Shown: positions 19,821 to 28,460, counted from the first letter of the stretch. The stretch: 64,000 bases of DNA from Herbaspirillum sp. SJZ106 (GCF_006715495.1 NZ_VFNI01000001.1:992001-1056000), one strand, 5' to 3'. The notes: generated by a model not told the origin, from the sequence alone. Made by a program: numbers and translations.

Positions 19821-20504
19821 CTACAGGTAATGCAGCTCCAGCGTGGCCGAACCGTCGAGCGGGATGTCCTGGCCCAGCGGCAGGTTTTCCGCTTTGTTGA
19901 CATAGGGATGCACGGACAGCCGGCCCGATATCGCCTTGTAGGCGTCGACCGCGCCGTTGTCGGCTCCCCATGAGAAACGCAGCCGTTTGGAGACGGCCCC
20001 GTTGCCGGCATCGTTCCAGATATTGCCATCGGATGAGGACATCAGCTTCACCGGCCGGTAGTCGCCGGTATAGGTATTGGGCATGAGGCGGATGGAATAG
20101 CCGCCGATGTTGCGGCCGGCGACCTTGCCCAGGCCGAAGTTGTAGTCGTCGCCCAGCGCGCCGTCGCCCGAGCCGGCGGCAACGATGCCGGATACCAGCG
20201 AGGCGCTGCGGTTGTCGATGGCCCTGATGCTGAATTTGGCGGCGGCGTCGCAGTTGATGGAAAAGGTCATGCTTATGACCGGCAGCGCCGTGACCTGGCC
20301 CTGGCGCAGGATATTGGCATTCATGGCGCCATAGTCGGCCACGCCGCCGTTGGACAGCGTCGGCGTGCAGGCGGCCGGCGTCAGCGTGACCATGACTTCC
20401 AGCGGCGCCATGCTGGCTGCGCCGCTGCCGCCGGCATGGGCCAATCCCGCGCAAAGCAGCATCAGGCGCAGCAGCGGACGGGAACGCAAGGGGAAGGTTG
20501 GCAT
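19821..20504 (-). CDS. DUF1120-type fimbrial subunit 2
   Basis: Exported protein of 227 residues with a signal peptide ending near GLAHA. Like its neighbours it has an early cysteine (AACTPTL), DYGAMNA, a second cysteine (SINCDAA) and a C-terminal strand GSATLELHYL typical of chaperone-usher subunits. It follows the first subunit gene by 44 bases and precedes the chaperone by 150 bases. It resembles E. coli YhcF-type DUF1120 proteins rather than classical FimA. Whether it forms the rod or the tip cannot be told. Confidence 0.78.
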   Translation of the reverse strand: MPTFPLRSRPLLRLMLLCAGLAHAGGSGAASMAPLEVMVTLTPAACTPTLSNGGVADYGAMNANILRQGQVTALPVISMTFSINCDAAAKFSIRAIDNRSASLVSGIVAAGSGDGALGDDYNFGLGKVAGRNIGGYSIRLMPNTYTGDYRPVKLMSSSDGNIWNDAGNGAVSKRLRFSWGADNGAVDAYKAISGRLSVHPYVNKAENLPLGQDIPLDGSATLELHYL

Positions 20505-20548
20505 GGTGGTATCGAGGACGGAACAGCGGTGGCAGGGACGGTTCGATT

Positions 20549-21208
20549 TCAGAGGTAGACCAGCTCGAAAGTGGCCGACCCGTCCAGGGGGATTTCGTCT
20601 GCCAGGCCGCCATTGCGGGCGTCGATGACGGGCTGGATGCTCAGCGTGGCGTCCATTTGCTGCATCTTTGCCGGGATGTTCCGTTGACCTGCGGCCCAGG
20701 TGTAGAGCGTGTCCTGCAGCAGCATGCCGTCGGTGCGCGCCGTCCAGGCGCCGCTTGCGGCGTTGCCCGGCGCACTCATTTGCAGGTTGGGAGAGGCGGC
20801 ATCGCCGCGCGGCTCGAAACGCAGCACATAGCCGCCGACGCGCAGGCCTTGTTCGTTTTTCAGTCCGAAATAACGCCCGTCGCGCAGCATGCTGGGGCGG
20901 GCCGAGGTCTTGACCATGCCCTCGGTTGCCGTCAGCGGGCGGTTATCTACCAGGCGCAGCGCCACGCTGGCGGGAATGCCGCAAGACACTTGCAGGCCGA
21001 CCGACCTGGCAGGCAGCAAAGTCGGCGCGTGCGGCGAGAGCGCGCCGGAAGGGATGGCGCCGTAGTCGATCACGCCGCCGCCGATGAAATTGGGCACACA
21101 GGCATTGGGCACGATGCGGCCGGTGACGCGCAATTGCGCCGTCGTCCCGGCGAGAACCGCGGCAGGGACGGCGAGTGCCCAGAATATGCAGAAAATCCAT
21201 CTTTTCAT
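20549..21208 (-). CDS. DUF1120-type fimbrial subunit 1 (first gene of the pilus operon)
   Basis: Exported protein of 219 residues with a signal peptide (MKRWIFCIFWALAVPAAVLA). It carries the same features as the next gene: NACVPNF, DYGAIPSG, QVSCGIP and the C-terminal GSATFELVYL. As the first gene after the divergent promoter region it may be the most highly expressed subunit. No obvious ribosome site precedes the ATG at 21208. No gene of the classical Fimbrial (FimA) family appears in the operon. Confidence 0.78.
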   Translation of the reverse strand: MKRWIFCIFWALAVPAAVLAGTTAQLRVTGRIVPNACVPNFIGGGVIDYGAIPSGALSPHAPTLLPARSVGLQVSCGIPASVALRLVDNRPLTATEGMVKTSARPSMLRDGRYFGLKNEQGLRVGGYVLRFEPRGDAASPNLQMSAPGNAASGAWTARTDGMLLQDTLYTWAAGQRNIPAKMQQMDATLSIQPVIDARNGGLADEIPLDGSATFELVYL

Positions 21209-21437
21209 GATCGATGGGGGGATGGGAGATTGGTCTGTTCGATTCTAATGCAGTCCGTCGGCGACGGTGGGGAATATCGCCATCGTTTGCATGGCCGTGG
21301 CGAAACCGGATTGCATCGTATTTTGATAATTCTTCGGGAGGCATTCCAGACGATTCTTATTTGAGGCGATGTGCCGCGGGCACAGAATCGCAGGTTGGGG
21401 CATGACCGGTAACGGCGCTGAAACAACCTGAAACATC
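21209..21437. promoter_or_regulatory. Divergent control region, pilus operon / phosphorelay genes
   Basis: Gap of 229 bases between the pilus operon (minus) and the REC-EAL gene (plus). It contains the 15-base palindrome TGTGCCGCGGGCACA at 21370-21384 and an AT-rich stretch near 21318-21362. Exact promoters are not clear to me. It is the natural target for the NarL/BvgA-type regulator encoded next door. Confidence 0.5.
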
Positions 21438-22697
21438 ATGAAATCGATCTCGGACTTATCCATCCTGGTGGTGGAGGATGAGCCGCTGCAAAGGGCGGTT
21501 CTGGCGGGCAATCTCAAGCGCATGGGGGCGCAAAAGGTATTGGAAGCCGCCGATGGCCGGGAGGCGATCCGGCTCATGGAGGAGCATGGGGTCGACCTGA
21601 TTTTCTGCGACATCGGCATGCCCAACATGGACGGCCCGCAATTCATCGTCCGCCATGTGGAGCAGGCGCGCAACCGGCCAGGGCCGCCGCGGCAGTTCCC
21701 GATGCTGGTGTGGGTGAGCGTGCTAGGCGCGGGCATGCTGGATTCGCATATCAGGTTGGCCAGGAACGCCGGTTTTGCGGCCGTGGAGGCCTTGCCTAAG
21801 CCGCTGTCCAATATCGCCCTGTGCTATGTGGTCGAGCTGGCGATTGCCTTGGGCAAGCCGCGCCGCCAGCGCCGCGCCGGCGCCGAAGATGCATTGCGCA
21901 ATATCAGCGACGACGATCTGCTCAGGGCCATCTGCGATGTCGACGAATTCGATGTGTGGTATTGCCCGCAGATCTCGCCGGAGAGTTTGCGTATGGGCGC
22001 GGCCGCGGCCGAAGTGCGCTGGAACCATCCCAGATTCCGCAAACTGCGCTCGGAGCAATTCACGGCCTTGATCGAGCAGCAGGGGCTGGGACTGGTGTTG
22101 TTTTACCGCACCGTCAACCATGTGCTGCGGGTGCAGCAAAAACTGAAGGCTGCCGGCCACTGCCTGCCGTTGAGCATCAAGGCCTCCGCCCAGACGCTGC
22201 AGACGCCGGAAATCGTGGACTATCTCGCCGACCGGGTGAGGCAGCATCAGTTGAGCCCGGAACAGGTCTCCATCGTCCTGACGGAAGTCGGCGCGCCGGT
22301 ACTGCCGGTGCCATTGTCGGCCTCGCTCAACCGCTTGCGCATCAAGGGATTCGGCCTGTCGCTCAACGGCTTTGGGGCGGGCAGCGCCAATATCAGCATG
22401 CTTGCCGAGGCGCCGTTCACCGGCATCCATATCGATGGCGGCCTGATCGGGCAACTGCTGCGCCATGAGCTTTCGCGCAGCATGGTCGACAGCATCTTCG
22501 ACATCGGAAGGCGCCTGGGGCTGGGAGTCGTCGCCTGCGGCGTGGACGACCCGGAAACATCCGAAGCCTTGCGCAAAATGGGATGCCGCATGATGCAGGG
22601 CGATGTCGCGCCGTCGATGAAGGCGGCCGACTTCCTGCGCGCCATACGCGGCGGCATGCACGCGCCATCTTGCGATGCCGGGCCGGCGCCTGCCTGA
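21438..22697 (+). CDS. Response regulator with degenerate EAL domain
   Basis: REC-EAL protein of 419 residues. The receiver domain (1-140) is intact, with VVEDEP acidic residues, the phospho-acceptor Asp in FCDIGMPNMDG and the Lys in ALPKPL. The EAL domain (about 160-410) has lost its catalytic and metal residues: AEVRW replaces EALLRW (Glu to Ala), IKASA replaces NVSA (Asn to Lys), VLTE replaces ELTE, LNGFGAG replaces DDFGTG, HID replaces KID, and CGVD replaces EGVE; only MQGD keeps its Gln. It is therefore unlikely to hydrolyse c-di-GMP and may act as a binding or protein-interaction module, as proposed for BvgR. It is divergent from the pilus operon. Confidence 0.88.
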   Translation: MKSISDLSILVVEDEPLQRAVLAGNLKRMGAQKVLEAADGREAIRLMEEHGVDLIFCDIGMPNMDGPQFIVRHVEQARNRPGPPRQFPMLVWVSVLGAGMLDSHIRLARNAGFAAVEALPKPLSNIALCYVVELAIALGKPRRQRRAGAEDALRNISDDDLLRAICDVDEFDVWYCPQISPESLRMGAAAAEVRWNHPRFRKLRSEQFTALIEQQGLGLVLFYRTVNHVLRVQQKLKAAGHCLPLSIKASAQTLQTPEIVDYLADRVRQHQLSPEQVSIVLTEVGAPVLPVPLSASLNRLRIKGFGLSLNGFGAGSANISMLAEAPFTGIHIDGGLIGQLLRHELSRSMVDSIFDIGRRLGLGVVACGVDDPETSEALRKMGCRMMQGDVAPSMKAADFLRAIRGGMHAPSCDAGPAPA

Positions 22698-22873
22698 AGC
22701 CGGGGAAATCATGGCCTTATTCGCCCGTTTGACGCGAAGCGCTATTGGTACACTTGGAGCGGGATCAACCGCGGCCATCCGGCGCGCGGCGCATGGGACG
22801 GCATTCGCTGCTGGGGGAAGGGGCGGAGCCGGGACGCCGCGGCTGCCGGGGCCATCAGCCAAAAAAGGAATCC

Positions 22874-23569
22874 ATGATGACATGGTCATCTGTATCGACG
22901 GTTCGCATCGCCTTGCTGGACGACCACGCAGTGGTCCGCTACGGGCTGGCGGGCCGCCTGTCCGAAGAGCCGGACTTTCAGGTCGTGGGCTCGTTTGCGA
23001 CCAGCAAGGAGATGATGGCCGCCTTGCGCACCACGCCGGCCGATCTGCTGGTGATCGATTATGCCCTGGGGGTCAACGATATCGACGGCCTGAACCTGAT
23101 CCGCGCCTTGAAGGTGCGTTTTCCGGACAGCAAGATCCTGGTTTCTTCCTCCCATTACAACCCCGCCACGGTAGCCTTGGCCATGAAGGCCGGCGCCCGC
23201 GGTTTTGTCGGCAAGTCGCAGGAGCTCTCGGAACTGATACAGGCGATACGCACCGTCTCCCTTGGCCGTGTCCACCTCAACAACAACATGGCAGCCGAAT
23301 TGTCGTCGATGCTGTCGGCCGAACCGGGGACGGGCGGCCGGGAAGGGGAAGCGGTATCGGATTCCCTTTCCGAAAACTCGGAGCTGTCGCCGCGTGAGCG
23401 CGAGGTGCTGCGTTGCTGCCTGGATGGCATGACGGTGACGCAGATAGCGGAAAAGTTCGCGCGCAGCGTCAAGACCATCAGCGGCCAGAAGCAGTCGGCA
23501 TTTCGCAAGCTTGGCGTCCGCAACGACAGCGAGCTGTTCAAGATCCAGCATCAGCTGGAAGACCTCTGA
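22874..23569 (+). CDS. NarL/BvgA-type response regulator
   Basis: Two-component transcription factor of 231 residues. The receiver domain (about 9-130) has LLDDHAVVRYG, the phospho-acceptor Asp in LLVIDYALG and the Lys in GFVGKS. The LuxR-type helix-turn-helix (about 170-225) has SPREREVLRC, TVTQIAEKFARSVKTIS and QKQSAFRKLGV. AAGGAA precedes the double ATG at 22874/22877. Domain order and relatives (BvgA, EvgA, RocA1) suggest phosphorylation through a Hpt relay. It probably regulates the divergent pilus genes. Confidence 0.9.
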   Translation: MMTWSSVSTVRIALLDDHAVVRYGLAGRLSEEPDFQVVGSFATSKEMMAALRTTPADLLVIDYALGVNDIDGLNLIRALKVRFPDSKILVSSSHYNPATVALAMKAGARGFVGKSQELSELIQAIRTVSLGRVHLNNNMAAELSSMLSAEPGTGGREGEAVSDSLSENSELSPREREVLRCCLDGMTVTQIAEKFARSVKTISGQKQSAFRKLGVRNDSELFKIQHQLEDL

Positions 23570-23602
23570 GACCAAGAGACCGAGATAAGGACGGAGCGAC
23601 CA

Positions 23603-24286
23603 ATGAGCGAAAAAGGACCCTGGATTCTGGTGGTCGACGATTCGGCGACCAGCCGCATGGTGATCGAAAAGCAGTTGCGCAAGTTCGGCTGCCGCGTGAC
23701 CGGCGCCGAAGATGGCAGGTCGGCCCTGGCTGCCATCCAGGCGCAACGCTACGGCCTGGTGCTGCTCGACTGTTACATGCCGGACATGAACGGTTACGAA
23801 GTGGCGCGGCGCGTGCGCGAGGCCGAAGAGGGCGACCCGGATGCGGGCTACACCCCGCTCATCGGCATCTCGGCCGAGGCTGACGCGGCCCATGTGCAGC
23901 TGTGCCTGGACAGCGGCATGGACGGCATCCTGGGTAAGCCGCTGCCGATCGGGGAGTTCAAGAAAATGCTGTCGCTATGGTGCGATTACGATGTGGACGA
24001 ACCGGTCGCCAGCGCTCCGGTGGATGTGCAATCGGTGGATCTGGACGCCTTGTTCCGCACGACCTCGTTGCAGGACCTGGCGGCCATGCGCACGGCCCAT
24101 GCCGCATCCGATGTCGCAGCCGTCCAGCGCCTGGCGCACCGGATGAAAGGCGCGGCGCTGACGATGCAGCGGGAGGAGATCGTTACGACGCTGGAGCGCA
24201 TCGAAGATGCCACGCGCAATGGCGCCGCCGGCTTTGCCGCCATCGTTGGATTGATGGCGCAACTGGAGGTCCCCCTGGGGACCTGA
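23603..24286 (+). CDS. Receiver-Hpt phosphorelay protein
   Basis: Protein of 227 residues with a receiver domain (1-130; VVDDSATSR, LLDCYMPDMNG, ISAEAD, GKPL) fused to a histidine phosphotransfer domain (about 150-225; LAHRMKGAAL carries the His). This is the arrangement at the C-terminus of unorthodox kinases such as BvgS and EvgS, but here it is a separate soluble protein without a kinase core. It follows the NarL-type gene by 33 bases. It probably relays phosphate between a distant hybrid kinase and the two adjacent regulators. Confidence 0.9.
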   Translation: MSEKGPWILVVDDSATSRMVIEKQLRKFGCRVTGAEDGRSALAAIQAQRYGLVLLDCYMPDMNGYEVARRVREAEEGDPDAGYTPLIGISAEADAAHVQLCLDSGMDGILGKPLPIGEFKKMLSLWCDYDVDEPVASAPVDVQSVDLDALFRTTSLQDLAAMRTAHAASDVAAVQRLAHRMKGAALTMQREEIVTTLERIEDATRNGAAGFAAIVGLMAQLEVPLGT

Positions 24287-24381
24287 GCGGCAATCCGGCT
24301 GCCCCGCGGCGGGGAGTCTTGCAGACAAGAACAATGGCCGGGCCGCGATAATGCCGCCGACGCCGGTTGCCGAGAGGCGCT

Positions 24382-24843
24382 TCAGGCGCCTACCCAGGGC
24401 AGGCCGGCCTTGCACCATCCTTCCACTGTCTTGCGGTGCCCGGCCGCATCCTTGTTGCCTTCAAAGCCTTCGACGATGTCGAAGCAATTGCGATAGCCGT
24501 TTTCGCTCGCCAGTTTGGCGGCATGCTTGGAACGAACCCCGGAGCGGCACAGGAACAGCAGTATCTCGTCGGGGCCGGCGGCTTGCTGCAACTGCTCGAG
24601 GAATTGCGGATTGGGCTTGCCTTCCGGATACAAATTCCATTGCACGAACAGGTGTTGCCCGGCCGGGATTTGCACCATCCCGACCCAGTCGCGTTCAGCC
24701 TTGGTCCGCACGTCCACCAGCTTGATGGCGGGGTTGCCCTGAATCAGGGCGAAGGCTTCCTGCGGCGTGACGGCCCCGCGGTAGGGGAGCTGGCCGTCCT
24801 GGGCGCGCTGGCCGGCAATGGTGAGGATCTGTTCTTGGGTCAT
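24382..24843 (-). CDS. Rhodanese-like sulfurtransferase
   Basis: Single-domain rhodanese of 153 residues with an N-terminal extension of about 25 residues. The active-site cysteine is C99 in FLCRSGVRSKHAA, and LVDVRTKAERDWVG is the usual entry motif. The CRSGVRS loop fits thiosulfate or persulfide transferases rather than Cdc25-type phosphatases. It is alone on the minus strand, convergent with the REC-Hpt gene and divergent from glnA, and shares the AT-rich glnA upstream region. The physiological sulfur acceptor is unknown. Confidence 0.87.
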   Translation of the reverse strand: MTQEQILTIAGQRAQDGQLPYRGAVTPQEAFALIQGNPAIKLVDVRTKAERDWVGMVQIPAGQHLFVQWNLYPEGKPNPQFLEQLQQAAGPDEILLFLCRSGVRSKHAAKLASENGYRNCFDIVEGFEGNKDAAGHRKTVEGWCKAGLPWVGA

Positions 24844-24956
24844 CGGCGCCTCGCTGGGTTATCTGGGGTGGAAATGGCTAAAAATTATAAATAAATTAAA
24901 AGATTAATTCTTTTGGCGCAGCGGATGTATCGCTCTGGATCGCTTATCGGCATAAA

Positions 24957-25044
24957 AGCACCAAATAAGTGCGCATCAGTCACCATATGCACCAATATGT
25001 TCAACGTTGGTGCAATACGGGTAAAATGCACTAAAATAATGCGC
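24957..25044 (+). promoter_or_regulatory. NtrC-like upstream activator sites for glnA
   Basis: Three matches to the GCAC-GTGC dyad recognised by NtrC: AGCACCAAATAAGTGCG at 24957-24973; arms TGCACCAA and TTGGTGCA spread over 24988-25014 (wider spacing than normal); and TGCACTAAAATAATGCGC at 25027-25044. They lie 90-190 bases upstream of the sigma-54 promoter, the usual place for enhancer sites. The regulators NtrB and NtrC are encoded downstream. Confidence 0.75.
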
Positions 25045-25130
25045 AAATTCACCCCGCATGCACTGAAGGGAACGGCCGTCCAGCCTCTGCTCCCTAAAAT
25101 ATTCCATAATTGCCGCCCCTGAAAGGGCGG

Positions 25131-25146
25131 TGGCATGGAATCTGCT
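25131..25146 (+). promoter_or_regulatory. Sigma-54 promoter of glnA
   Basis: TGGCATGGAATCTGCT has the -24 GG and -12 GC with the required ten-base spacing between them. It would start transcription near 25158, leaving a leader of about 100 bases before the glnA ATG at 25260. Confidence 0.78.
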
Positions 25147-25259
25147 ATCATCCGCGTCTGAGTTCCGGCGCAAGACCGTTGTATCAATTGCAAAGATCCA
25201 GTCGCAGAAAACGGCTCAACCCCCAAATTTATACTACTTCCTCGTTTTAGGAGATTCGC

Positions 25260-26675
25260 ATGGCAAGGACGGCCGCAGAGGTTTTGAAGATGGTGAAGGA
25301 CAACGAAGTCAAATTTGTTGACTTCCGTTTCGCGGACACCCGCGGCAAGGAACAGCACGTTTCCGTGCCTGTTTCGCATTTCGACATCGACAAGTTCGAA
25401 TCCGGTCACGCTTTCGACGGTTCGTCGATCGCAGGCTGGAAGGGTATCGAAGCCTCCGACATGCTGTTGATCCCGGATCCGAACACTGCCAACATCGACC
25501 CGTTCATGGAAGAAACCACGCTGTTCATGCAGTGTGACGTGATCGAGCCGTCCGACGGCAAGGGCTACGACCGCGACCCGCGTTCCATCGCCAAGCGCGC
25601 TGAAGCCTACCTGAAGTCCTCCGGCCTGGGCGACACCGCCTACTTCGGCCCGGAACCCGAATTCTTCATCTTCGACGGCGTGCGCTGGGGCGCGGACATG
25701 TCCGGTTCCTTCGTCAAGATCGATTCCGAAGAAGCTTCCTGGAGCACCGGCGCCAAGATCGAAGGCGGCAACTCCGGCCACCGTCCGACCGTCAAGGGCG
25801 GCTACTTCCCGGTTCCGCCGGTCGACAGCTTCCAGGACATGCGTTCGGAAATGTCCCTGATCCTGGAATCGCTGGGCATCCCCGTCGAAGTGCACCACCA
25901 CGAAGTGGCCGGCGCCGGCCAGAACGAGCTGGGCACCAAGTTCTCGACCCTGGTCGAGCGCGCCGACTGGACCCAGACCCTGAAGTACGTGATCTGGAAC
26001 GTCGCCCACACCTACGGCAAGACCGCAACCTTCATGCCCAAGCCGCTGGTCGGCGATAACGGTTCGGGCATGCACGTGCACCAGTCCGTATGGAAGGACG
26101 GCAAGAACCTGTTCGCAGGCGACGGCTACGCCGGCCTGTCGGAATTCGCGCTGTATTACATCGGCGGCATCATCAAGCACGCCAAGGCGCTCAACGCGAT
26201 CACCAACCCCGGCACCAACTCGTACAAGCGCCTGGTTCCCGGCTTCGAAGCCCCGGTCAAGCTGGCCTACTCGGCCCGCAACCGTTCGGCATCGATCCGT
26301 ATCCCGCACGTGGCCAACCCGAAGGGCCGCCGCATCGAGACTCGTTTCCCGGATCCGCTGGCCAACCCGTACCTGTGCTTCGCCGCGTTGCTGATGGCTG
26401 GCCTGGACGGCGTGCAGAACAAGATCCACCCGGGCGAAGCCGCGACCAAGGACCTGTACCACCTGCCGCCGGAAGAAGACAAGCTGATCCCGACCGTCTG
26501 CGCCTCGCTGGAAGAAGCGCTGGACCACCTGGACAAGGACCGCGAGTTCCTGACCCGCGGCGGCGTCTTCACCGACAGCATGATCGATGCCTATCTGGAA
26601 CTGAAGGGTCAGGAAGTCCAACGCTTCCGCATGACCACTCACCCGATCGAATTCGATATGTACTACTCGCTGTAA
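25260..26675 (+). CDS. glnA: Glutamine synthetase, type I
   Basis: Dodecameric cytoplasmic enzyme (471 residues) that makes glutamine from glutamate, ammonia and ATP. Beta-grasp and catalytic domains are complete; GSGMHVHQS is the signature region and the adenylylation tyrosine is in [10 protein letters not shown] near the C-terminal part, so activity should be controlled by GlnE. TTAGGAG precedes the ATG. Upstream are NtrC-like sites and a sigma-54 promoter, giving nitrogen-dependent expression. A strong terminator follows before the small secreted protein gene. Confidence 0.97.
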   Translation: MARTAAEVLKMVKDNEVKFVDFRFADTRGKEQHVSVPVSHFDIDKFESGHAFDGSSIAGWKGIEASDMLLIPDPNTANIDPFMEETTLFMQCDVIEPSDGKGYDRDPRSIAKRAEAYLKSSGLGDTAYFGPEPEFFIFDGVRWGADMSGSFVKIDSEEASWSTGAKIEGGNSGHRPTVKGGYFPVPPVDSFQDMRSEMSLILESLGIPVEVHHHEVAGAGQNELGTKFSTLVERADWTQTLKYVIWNVAHTYGKTATFMPKPLVGDNGSGMHVHQSVWKDGKNLFAGDGYAGLSEFALYYIGGIIKHAKALNAITNPGTNSYKRLVPGFEAPVKLAYSARNRSASIRIPHVANPKGRRIETRFPDPLANPYLCFAALLMAGLDGVQNKIHPGEAATKDLYHLPPEEDKLIPTVCASLEEALDHLDKDREFLTRGGVFTDSMIDAYLELKGQEVQRFRMTTHPIEFDMYYSL

Positions 26676-26691
26676 TCGAAGACGGGTCTTC

Positions 26692-26722
26692 AAAAAAAGG
26701 GGAAGCTTGCTTCCCCTTTTTT
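26692..26722 (+). terminator. Terminator after glnA
   Basis: Stem AAAAAAGGGGAAGC / GCTTCCCCTTTTTT with a two-base loop ending in a T-tract, 17 bases after the glnA stop. It should separate glnA mRNA from ntrBC. Confidence 0.9.
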
Positions 26723-26787
26723 GTTTGCGCGCAGCCGGAATGCCCCTCTCCTTGTCATAAGGCGGTGGAGGTTTTCCGGAGGACGCG

Positions 26788-27222
26788 ATGAGGCGCAGGT
26801 ATGGTTTGGGATGGGCGGCGGCACTGCTGGCTTGTGCGGCCGGGCAAGCTGCCGACATCTATGTGTGCGTCGGCAGCGGCGGCGTCGAATACCGCGATGA
26901 CGCGCGCGCGGCGCATTGCCGCAAGAGCGTGCTGGCGCCGCTGGGCGCGGTCAGCGGCAATGGCATTGCCACGGAGCGGAAGGATTTGCCGCCGGCGGCG
27001 CCGGCCGATGAAGAACGCTCCCGCATCGCGCTGCGCGAACGTCTGGTCGCGGAGCGCAACAGGCTCGATGCGCTCAGGCGCGAATATAACGGCGGTGAAC
27101 CCGAGCGACGCGGCGACGAGCGCAATTACGCCCGCTACCAGGCGCGCAGCGCCGCCTTGCAGGCGGCGATCGGGCAAAGCGCGGCGGCAGTCGCCGCGCT
27201 TGAGCAGGCGCTCAGGGATTGA
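26788..27222 (+). CDS. Small secreted protein with DUF4124-like start and coiled coil
   Basis: Protein of 144 residues with a signal peptide (to about residue 21, GQAAD). The first mature part, IYVCVGSGGVEYRDD followed by a second cysteine (AAHCRKS), resembles the DUF4124 motif of periplasmic proteins. The second half (about 75-140) is rich in Ala, Arg and Glu and looks like a coiled coil. GGAGG precedes the ATG. It sits between glnA and ntrB, but nothing in the sequence links it to nitrogen control. Function is unknown. Confidence 0.75.
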   Translation: MRRRYGLGWAAALLACAAGQAADIYVCVGSGGVEYRDDARAAHCRKSVLAPLGAVSGNGIATERKDLPPAAPADEERSRIALRERLVAERNRLDALRREYNGGEPERRGDERNYARYQARSAALQAAIGQSAAAVAALEQALRD

Positions 27223-27386
27223 GGCGCGAAATGCGGTGGCAGGCAGCGGCATGCGGGCTCGCCCGAAACTTGCTAGGGCATGAGTGGCAAATGCAGGGCG
27301 CAAGGCCCCCGCCTTTGCGATGAGTAAGCGCGCTGGCGCAATGGCCGCCAGCGCCACCAACGATTTCAGGGTCAACGATTATCCGA

Positions 27387-28460
27387 ATGAAGACAAATTT
27401 CCCCTCGCTTGACGGCCTCGACCTGCTGGCTTCGGCGGTGATCATTCTGGATGCCCGGGGCGGCATCGTGTACGCCAACGCCGCGGCCGAGAACCTGCTG
27501 GAGAGCTCGTTCAAGGTCTTGTCGCAGCAGAAGCTGTCGGAGATCTTCCTCAACGGCACGGAACTGTCGGCGCTGTTCTCCCAGGCCATCGAACACCAGT
27601 TCGCCGACAAGCGCCTGGACCTGGTGCTGGAGCGCGCCAACCGCGAGCCCTTGCAGGTGCATACCATCGTCACGCCGCTGGACAACCCGGACATGCCGGT
27701 GCTGCTCGAGCTGCGCGAAAACGTGCAGCAACTCAAGCTGGACCGCGAAGAGCGCATGTTCGACCAGAGCCAGGCCAACAAGGAACTGATCCGCAACCTG
27801 GCGCACGAAATCAAGAACCCGCTGGGCGGCATCCGCGGCGCGGCGCAATTGCTGGAGCTGGAGCTGCCCGAGCGCCACCTGAAGGAATTGCGCGAATACA
27901 CCCAGGTCATCATCAAGGAAGCCGACCGGCTGCAGACGCTGGTCGACCGCCTGCTGGCGCCGCACCGCCATCCGCACATCGTGGGCGACGTCAATATCCA
28001 TGAAGTGTGCGAACGGGTACGCAGCCTGATCGTGGCCGAGTTCCCGCAAGGCCTGACCATCAAGCGCGACTACGACCTTTCCATTCCCGAATTCCGCGGC
28101 GACAAGGAGCAGCTTATCCAGGCGCTGCTCAACATCGTCCACAACGCGGCGCAAGCCCTGGCCGAACGCATCCGCGCCGGCGACGGCGAACTGATTTTGC
28201 GCACCCGCGTGAGCCGGCAAGTGACGCTATCCAAGGTGCGATACCGGCTGGCACTAGACTTGCATATCATCGACAACGGCCCGGGCATCCCCCCCGACAT
28301 CCAGGAAAGGATTTTCTATCCGCTGGTATCGGGACGCGAGGGAGGCAGCGGGCTCGGATTGACGCTGGCGCAGACTTTCGTTCACCAGCACATGGGCGTG
28401 ATCGAATGCGAGAGCCGGCCGGGATGCACCGATTTCAGAATACTAATACCGCTGCCGTGA
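27387..28460 (+). CDS. ntrB: Nitrogen regulation sensor kinase NtrB
   Basis: Cytoplasmic histidine kinase/phosphatase of 357 residues that phosphorylates NtrC when nitrogen is scarce and is switched by PII proteins. It has a PAS domain (about 8-110, SAVIILDARGGIVYANAAAE), the phospho-acceptor His in LAHEIKNPLGGIRG (about residue 140) and the ATPase domain with NIVHNAAQAL, DNGPGIP and GGSGLGLTLA. There is no membrane segment, as expected for NtrB. It is followed by ntrC. Confidence 0.95.
   Translation: MKTNFPSLDGLDLLASAVIILDARGGIVYANAAAENLLESSFKVLSQQKLSEIFLNGTELSALFSQAIEHQFADKRLDLVLERANREPLQVHTIVTPLDNPDMPVLLELRENVQQLKLDREERMFDQSQANKELIRNLAHEIKNPLGGIRGAAQLLELELPERHLKELREYTQVIIKEADRLQTLVDRLLAPHRHPHIVGDVNIHEVCERVRSLIVAEFPQGLTIKRDYDLSIPEFRGDKEQLIQALLNIVHNAAQALAERIRAGDGELILRTRVSRQVTLSKVRYRLALDLHIIDNGPGIPPDIQERIFYPLVSGREGGSGLGLTLAQTFVHQHMGVIECESRPGCTDFRILIPLP

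Noticed and set aside
24300-24335. Possible terminator with CCCCGCGGCGGGG after the REC-Hpt gene
   Set aside because: Short, loop-poor and without T-tract; too weak to list.
24885-26858. Minus-strand frame of 657 codons across glnA
   Set aside because: Shadow of glnA and its promoter region; no family resemblance.
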